From Marinospirillum alkaliphilum DSM 21637 (lineage in GTDB: Bacteria; Pseudomonadota; Gammaproteobacteria; Pseudomonadales; Halomonadaceae), in the NCBI RefSeq assembly GCF_900119735.1, contig NZ_FPJW01000001.1, forward strand, positions 1 through 64,000: 64,000 nucleotides of DNA, given 5' to 3'. Each line of letters begins with the position of its first letter. Positions within the stretch are counted from its first letter, which is position 1. The translations under genes and the position numbers were made by a program. Shown piece after piece: positions 62,386-64,000 of the stretch. The notes under the pieces are model-generated. The model made no database searches. It saw only the letters and a list, made by a program, of their open reading frames with translations, and was not told where the DNA came from.

Positions 62386-62715
62386 ATGGCGATGACCCGT
62401 ATGGCAAAAATCCGCCGGGCCAGGCAGTTGATTGCTCTGACCCTGTTGGCGGAAATAAAAACCAATCAGCGCAATCTGATTAGCCTGATTCTTGATAAGG
62501 CCACCATCTGGACGGAAGATCGTCAAGCATTACGCTTGCCGCCGCTGCCGCGTCAGGTTGAAATTCAGCTGGCACGCAGTCAGGGCATGCGCTTGTTCCG
62601 CCTGCGTGAAGCTGTATTCAGTCTGGCGCCCAAGCGTCCGCTGGAAACTCAGCGCCTGATCTATCGGGACGATGTTTACCGGCCTGGTTTGCCGGGTAAA
62701 ACACGCAAGCACTGA
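62386..62715 (+). CDS. Small basic hypothetical protein
   Basis: 109-aa very basic protein that I do not recognise. It contains RMAKIRRARQLIALTLLAEIKTNQRNLISLILDKA, then RLPPLPRQVEIQLARSQGMRLFRLREAVFS and a Lys/Arg tail. No membrane helix, signal peptide or cysteine motif is seen. Three ATGs (62386, 62392, 62401) are near the start, none with a strong ribosome-binding site; a TTG at 62338 is also in frame. It lies between the divergent fapA-like gene and the double-receiver gene. Confidence 0.55.
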   Translation: MAMTRMAKIRRARQLIALTLLAEIKTNQRNLISLILDKATIWTEDRQALRLPPLPRQVEIQLARSQGMRLFRLREAVFSLAPKRPLETQRLIYRDDVYRPGLPGKTRKH

Positions 62716-62751
62716 TGACAACAAAAACGATTGTTCTGGAGTGAAAAAACG

Positions 62752-63558
62752 ATGGATGCAGATCTTTCGATCGAGGAACTGGGAATTCTGCTGGTGGAGC
62801 CTTCTGCTGTTCAGCGCAAGGTGATCTGCCAGCACCTGATGGAACAGGGCATCCATACCCTGGAGGCAGTTGAAAATGCGCGTGAAGCACTCAACCGCAT
62901 GCGTAGTTTTGTGCCAGACCTGATCATCAGCAGCCTTTATCTGCCCGATGCCAATGCGGATGAGCTTTTTGCACTGATGCAGAAAGAACCCCGTCTGGCT
63001 CAGGTGGCCAAGATGGTGGTATCCAGTGAACAGAAGCGCGAAAACCTTGAGGCTGTTCGTCAGGCCGGGGTACTGGCCCTGCTGCCCAAACCTTTTGATC
63101 GCAAGGATCTGGAGCGTGCGCTGAGCACAACACTGGAGTATCTGAGCCATGAGGAAGTGGAGCTGGAGCTTTATGATATTGCCAGCCTGCGGGTGCTGGT
63201 GGTGGATGATTCACGCATGGCACGCAAACACCTGTCTCGGGTGCTGCAGCAAATTGGTGTGCAGCAAATTGATGAAGCCGTGGATGGCAGTGAAGGCATA
63301 CGCTGCCTGGAGCAGGCTGCCTATGATCTGGTGGTCACTGACTACAACATGCCGGTGATGGATGGTGAGGCACTGGTGAACCATATCCGCCAGTCTGCTG
63401 ATTATTCCCATATTCCCATCATGATGGTCACTTCTGAAGATGAATCACGCCTGGCAGGTGTTCGTCAGGCGGGTGTTTCTGCCATCTGTGATAAACCTTT
63501 TGAAGTCAGTCAGGTGCGCCAGTTGCTGGTGTCTTTACTGGAACCTGAAGCGGGTTGA
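62752..63558 (+). CDS. Response regulator with two receiver domains, the first degenerate
   Basis: 268-aa protein of two REC domains and no output domain. REC1 (~residues 10-125) reads ILLVEPSAVQRK and PDLIISSLYLPDANADE, so the phospho-acceptor position holds Ser instead of Asp, though the lysine of LPKPFD remains. REC2 (~145-265) is complete: VVDDSRMARKHL, VVTDYNMPVMDGEAL, MVTSEDES and CDKPFE. It may work as a phosphate sink or adaptor in a chemotaxis or second-messenger pathway. The ATG at 62752 follows GGAGTGAAAAAACG. Confidence 0.85.
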   Translation: MDADLSIEELGILLVEPSAVQRKVICQHLMEQGIHTLEAVENAREALNRMRSFVPDLIISSLYLPDANADELFALMQKEPRLAQVAKMVVSSEQKRENLEAVRQAGVLALLPKPFDRKDLERALSTTLEYLSHEEVELELYDIASLRVLVVDDSRMARKHLSRVLQQIGVQQIDEAVDGSEGIRCLEQAAYDLVVTDYNMPVMDGEALVNHIRQSADYSHIPIMMVTSEDESRLAGVRQAGVSAICDKPFEVSQVRQLLVSLLEPEAG

Positions 63559-63582
63559 TACCCAGCGGCTGCGGAGTAGCGT

Positions 63583-64000
63583 TTGAAATTTATTCATCAG
63601 TTGAATCAGCAGGTTCCACCACTCAAGTTAGGCGATGATCCGCAGATTGGTGCCTTGGTGAACAGTGGGTTGCTGACCTGTGAGCCAGATCTGCCTTTAC
63701 GTGAGGTGGCGCGCAGGATGCGCAAAGCCAGAGTCAGCTGTATTCTGGTGGTTGAGGCTGGAGAAATAGCCGGTATCTGGAGCGAAGGGGATACCCGTCG
63801 ACTGGACTTTTCCTGTGAAACCCTGCAAAACACCCCCATTCGTGAACTGATGAGTTCACCAGTCATCACTGCGCCCTGGGAAACCAGTTTGAGTGATGCC
63901 GCGAGTCTGATGAAAAAGAAACGTCTGCGCCGTTTGCTGGTATTGGATCAGCAGGGTGAACCGCTGGGCATGCTGACCCAGTCTGATCTGGTGCGCCATC
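63583..64000 (+). CDS. CBS-domain protein, cut by the window end
   Basis: The frame opens at a TTG preceded by GGAG with a 7-nt gap and runs off the window after 139 codons without a stop. It has a tandem CBS pair: CEPDLPLREVARRMRKARVSCILVVEAGEIAGIWSEGDTRRLDF, then PIRELMSSPVITAPWETSLSDAASLM and LRRLLVLDQQGEPLGMLTQSDLVRH. CBS pairs bind adenine nucleotides. In this context, behind a receiver protein, such a module often precedes a GGDEF or similar output domain, but that part is outside the window. Confidence 0.75.
   Translation, partial: MKFIHQLNQQVPPLKLGDDPQIGALVNSGLLTCEPDLPLREVARRMRKARVSCILVVEAGEIAGIWSEGDTRRLDFSCETLQNTPIRELMSSPVITAPWETSLSDAASLMKKKRLRRLLVLDQQGEPLGMLTQSDLVRH

Overview
The window looks like chromosome of a free-living gammaproteobacterium of the Pseudomonadales/Oceanospirillales type that fixes nitrogen. 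The main evidence is an rnfABCDGE-rnfH operon next to nifLA and nifB-fdxN-nifQ, the arrangement known from Azotobacter vinelandii and Pseudomonas stutzeri. A NifL/NifA pair, glnS, cysS, lpxH and a 5S rRNA of ordinary gammaproteobacterial form agree with this. nifHDK are not in the window, and the species is not identifiable from what is here.

Layout. 1-380: end of an rRNA operon (23S-5S spacer, 5S, terminator). 590-2300: PRC-barrel envelope protein and small YqjE/DUF883-type membrane proteins. 2432-7721 (minus): the Rnf complex. 7990-13768 (plus): nifL, nifA, nifB, ferredoxin, nifQ. The 268 bp between rnfA and nifL hold two opposed sigma-54 promoters and one NifA upstream site; nifB has its own sigma-54 promoter behind two tandem NifA sites. 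13832-27055 (minus): phenylacetate catabolism, with paaABCDE, an unassigned ferritin-like diiron protein and its reductase, paaK, paaJ, paaI, paaH, paaG and paaF. 27512-30678 (plus): paaN, paaY and a third crotonase. No paaX or paaR regulator and no uptake gene is present.

30762-36309: an orphan Pycsar-effector-like membrane protein, a chemoreceptor, and a flavin monooxygenase plus nitrilase-fold amidase that could turn phenylalanine or tryptophan into the arylacetate, i.e. possibly feed the paa pathway. 36396-64000 is mostly housekeeping: lpxH, ppiB, glnS, cysS, a YhcG-type nuclease, a GNAT, yjbQ, norR, a diguanylate cyclase, adenine deaminase, an orphan NifX-like protein, a LOG protein, a decayed phosphonate importer (phnD and phnE broken, phnC open), uup, cheV, tatD, riboflavin synthase, gpt, ung, fapA, a double-receiver protein and the start of a CBS-domain protein.

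Non-coding structure is rich. FNR/Anr-type boxes (TTGAT-N4-ATCAA) lie upstream of the diiron operon and the chemoreceptor, with near matches beside paaA and between paaF and paaN. This suggests oxygen-responsive control across the aromatic region, in keeping with a microaerobic diazotroph. Hairpin repeats sit between paa genes, and a 148-bp element with 19-bp inverted ends lies at 45346-45493, with what look like shrunken relatives elsewhere. All readings are by eye from sequence; no database search was run.
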